Assembly: GCA_963810615.1 (NCBI GenBank)
Contig: CAWEOA010000008.1
Location: 558,001-622,000 of the forward strand
Source of the DNA: JARRQJ01 sp963810615
Lineage (GTDB): Bacteria > Pseudomonadota > Gammaproteobacteria > DRLM01
Length of the DNA: 64,000 nucleotides
Direction: 5' to 3'
This document shows, in pieces, positions 62,161 through 64,000 of this stretch; within the stretch, counting starts at the first letter, position 1, and each line of letters begins with the position of its first letter. Made by a program: the position numbers and the translations under genes. The notes below the pieces were generated by a model. The model worked only from the letters and a program-made list of their open reading frames with translations, made no database searches and had not been told where the DNA came from.

Positions 62161-62520
62161 ATGAAGATGCGAGCAACGGTTCTGGTGTCTGCGTTGGCTG
62201 CTACCCTTTTATTGTCTGCTGGTTTCGCGACGGCGGCTGATCAGGAGCGAACTCAGGACATGCCCCAAACCCAAACCCAAAATCAAGATCAGGTCTATGG
62301 CAGCCAGCTCATGACCCGACAGGAGCGCGCCGAATATCGGACCAAGCTCCGCGCTGCGAAGACCGCCGAGGAGCGGGAACGAATCCGCAACGAACATCAT
62401 GAGCAGATGAAAGAGCGCGCCAAGGTGCGAGGTGTGACCCTGCCTGACGAGCCACCCGCCGGAAGAGGTGGTATGGGTCCCGGTGGTGGTGTGGGGCAGG
62501 GGGGTGGTCGCATGCGCTGA
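62161..62520 (+). CDS. Small secreted protein of unknown function
   Basis: A 119-residue exported protein starting at ATG 62161 behind AAAGGAGA. Signal peptide 'VLVSALAATLLLSAGFATAA', a Gln/Thr-rich stretch, a charged helix ('LMTRQERAEYRTKLRAAKTAEERERIRNE' region) and a Gly/Met-rich end. The helical motif recurs in many small proteobacterial periplasmic proteins. No function assigned. Confidence 0.75.
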   Translation: MKMRATVLVSALAATLLLSAGFATAADQERTQDMPQTQTQNQDQVYGSQLMTRQERAEYRTKLRAAKTAEERERIRNEHHEQMKERAKVRGVTLPDEPPAGRGGMGPGGGVGQGGGRMR

Positions 62521-62676
62521 TCCTGACAACACTAAGCCGAGCTTCGAATGTGGAGCCGGGAATCGGCGATTCCCGGTTTCACCGCACAAGCACTTCCAGT
62601 TCGTCGGCTTACCCTTGCGTACGTGCCATCGTCCGGGAATCTGCCTCGAAATAATTAGCATGCTAAGCTACAAGTT

Positions 62677-62958
62677 ATGTCAGATAGCGACTCCCAAGAA
62701 TTGGAAGAACAGAATTTGGTGCTGGTATACATTGCCGGCAAGACCTCGGAGGCCACGGGCGTCGAGAAGCTTTTCGCTCAACATGGCATGACGTACATCG
62801 TCAAACCTACGCCTTTCCTGCGTTCGTCGCTGTTTGGGGGCTTGGTTGAGCTGCCGGGGTTGGGTTTCTACGTCCCGGCGGAGCAAGCGGCGGCTTGCCG
62901 CGATTTATTGCAGGGAAACAAATTCAAGGTGGGACTGGTGTTGGAAGGCGAGGAATGA
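62677..62958 (+). CDS. Small protein resembling DUF2007 signal-transducing proteins
   Basis: A 93-residue soluble protein. 'LVLVYIAGKTSEATGVEKLFAQHGMTYIV' and 'GFYVPAEQAAACRDLLQ' give a beta-alpha-beta pattern like the DUF2007 fold (short ACT-like domain). The assignment is by pattern only. No operon partner is evident. Confidence 0.6.
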   Translation: MSDSDSQELEEQNLVLVYIAGKTSEATGVEKLFAQHGMTYIVKPTPFLRSSLFGGLVELPGLGFYVPAEQAAACRDLLQGNKFKVGLVLEGEE

Positions 62959-63053
62959 GGCGGCAGCATCGGCGTGATCAGATTCTGCAACATTCGGCGG
63001 ATTTGGCGCACTCCGCTTGCCGATGGCGATAGAGTGATAGGAGAAATAATGCT

Positions 63054-63788
63054 ATGGAAAGCACCGACAAGTTGGCCGTTCTTATAGACGCCGATAATGC
63101 CCAACCCAGCATCGTCGATGGTCTGCTCGCGGAGATAGCGAATTATGGGACGGCCAACGTCAAGAGAATCTACGGCGATTGGACGGGACCAAGGCTGGCG
63201 GGGTGGAAAGAGGATTTGTTGCGGCATTCCATTCAGCCCATCCAGCAGTTCGCTTATACGACCGGAAAAAACGCCACGGACAGTGCGATGATCATTGACG
63301 CGATGGACTTGCTGTATACCGGTAATTTCAACGGTTTCTGTATCGTGTCGAGCGATAGTGATTTTACCAAACTCGCATCCAGGATCAGGGAGTCGGGATT
63401 GCTGGTCTATGGCTTCGGCGAGAAAAAGACTCCCTCCGCCTTTGTCTCGGCGTGCGACAAATTCATTTATACGGAGGTCCTGCGCGCCAAGACCGATGAG
63501 AGCAAGCAGATCGTCAAGAAGTCCAGCAGCGAGTTAAAGCAGGATACGAGGCTGGTAAACCTGTTGCGCGGCGCGGTGGAGGCGTCCTCCGATGAGAGCG
63601 GCTGGGCGCATCTTGCACCGGTGGGCAGCAATATTGCCAAGCAGTCGCCCGAATTTGATCCGCGTAATTACGGCTATGGAAAGCTGGGCGAGCTGGTTGC
63701 CGCAACCAAGCTTTTTGATACGGAGGAAAGGCAGGTCGGCGACGGCAACACCAAGGCGCTTTATATTCGTGATAAGCGAAATAAATAG
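63054..63788 (+). CDS. NYN-domain putative ribonuclease with LOTUS/OST-HTH-like C-terminus
   Basis: A 244-residue protein behind AGGAGA. N-terminal PIN-like NYN domain: 'LAVLIDADN' and 'KNATDSAMIIDAMDLL', then 'CIVSSDSDFTKLASRIRESG', which carry the acidic metal site of these nucleases. The C-terminal 70 residues ('LVNLLRGAVEASSDESGWAHL', 'YGYGKLGELVAATKLF') look like the RNA-binding OST-HTH (LOTUS) domain. An RNA nuclease is likely; target unknown. Confidence 0.88.
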   Translation: MESTDKLAVLIDADNAQPSIVDGLLAEIANYGTANVKRIYGDWTGPRLAGWKEDLLRHSIQPIQQFAYTTGKNATDSAMIIDAMDLLYTGNFNGFCIVSSDSDFTKLASRIRESGLLVYGFGEKKTPSAFVSACDKFIYTEVLRAKTDESKQIVKKSSSELKQDTRLVNLLRGAVEASSDESGWAHLAPVGSNIAKQSPEFDPRNYGYGKLGELVAATKLFDTEERQVGDGNTKALYIRDKRNK

Positions 63789-64000
63789 AATTAGCGCCAG
63801 AGGCAAGTTTGCATGCTTCGGCTTCTTTGCATCAGCCATGCCGCGCAGGTGATATCTGAAGATCGGGTGCAGGACATCCTGCAGGCATCGCGGCGTTGCC
63901 TTTCGGGAAGGGGCGAGCTAATCTTTCCGCAGCTGCTATTGTGTGTTCATTGTCGATGCCAAGCTCTATGAGTCGTACCCCCCCCCATTACCAAGACAAG
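63789..64000. other. Window end without recognised gene
   Basis: 212 bases after the NYN gene with no gene I can support. A run of eight C at about 63980-63988 stands out. Confidence 0.5.

Noticed and set aside
63976..63990. Run of eight C at the window end as a phase-variation tract
   Set aside because: Not inside or directly before any gene visible here; may be a sequencing artefact.
1..64000. tRNA, rRNA and CRISPR arrays
   Set aside because: No TPsiC-loop-like GTTCGA block with matching acceptor arms, no rRNA-like stretch and no regularly spaced repeats were found by eye.

Overview
The window is a GC-rich, densely coding chromosomal segment of a gammaproteobacterium. The evidence is two blocks with classic gammaproteobacterial gene order: miaB-phoH-ybeY-corC-lnt followed by leuS-lptE-holA, and proA-nadD-rsfS-rlmH-maf-rng-yhdP-nitrilase-tldD-darP. 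I cannot name the genus from sequence alone. No rRNA, tRNA, CRISPR array, transposase or integrase gene was recognised.

Layout. 0-4.7 kb: the 3' end of a MacA-type adaptor, a split MacB-type exporter (ATPase, permease) and a histidine kinase/response regulator pair. 4.7-10.4 kb: a small DUF2892 membrane protein, then a leftward HlyD - double ATPase - two ABC-2 permeases exporter. 10.9-13.2 kb: a class I cyclic-di-GMP (GEMM) riboswitch in front of a secreted reprolysin-like zinc metalloprotease with a GlyGly-CTERM-like tail. 13.3-21.0 kb: a leftward operon of an XRE-cupin regulator and HyfB-C-E-F-G-I homologues; every junction from the regulator to the large subunit is a 4-base overlap, with a 10-base gap before the last gene. 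The large subunit lacks the four cysteines that bind the [NiFe] centre, so this looks like an energy-converting-hydrogenase-related (Ehr) membrane complex and not a hydrogenase. 21.1-25.0 kb: an ammonium transporter with a sigma-54-like promoter and NtrC-like boxes, converging on a GGDEF-EAL c-di-GMP enzyme. 25.3-38.2 kb: housekeeping genes (tRNA and rRNA modification, lipoprotein maturation, leucyl-tRNA synthetase, LPS assembly, DNA polymerase III delta) with a second two-component system.

38.2-47.3 kb is more lineage-specific: a translationally coupled sigma factor - DUF3619 - small secreted protein - DUF3106 operon, a DUF4382 lipoprotein, a short membrane protein, an ABM-type monooxygenase, a long divergent SelO-like protein whose catalytic lysine position appears to be cysteine, and a repeat-rich lipoprotein gene broken by a single-base frameshift. 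47.7-60.1 kb is the conserved proA-to-darP block. From 60.1 kb to the end the segment is accessory-like: an AT-rich BRCT gene bounded by an exact 11-base inverted repeat resembling integron core sites, a GNAT acetyltransferase, a DUF202 protein, small unknowns and a NYN-domain protein, interspersed with CCCTCTCCC/GGGAGAGGG hairpin repeats.

The strongest candidates for new biology are the riboswitch-controlled metalloprotease, the cysteine-less Hyf/Ehr complex with its own XRE-cupin regulator, and the SelO-like protein. The GGDEF-EAL enzyme at 22.5-25.0 kb could contribute to the c-di-GMP pool read by the riboswitch, though no direct link is shown.
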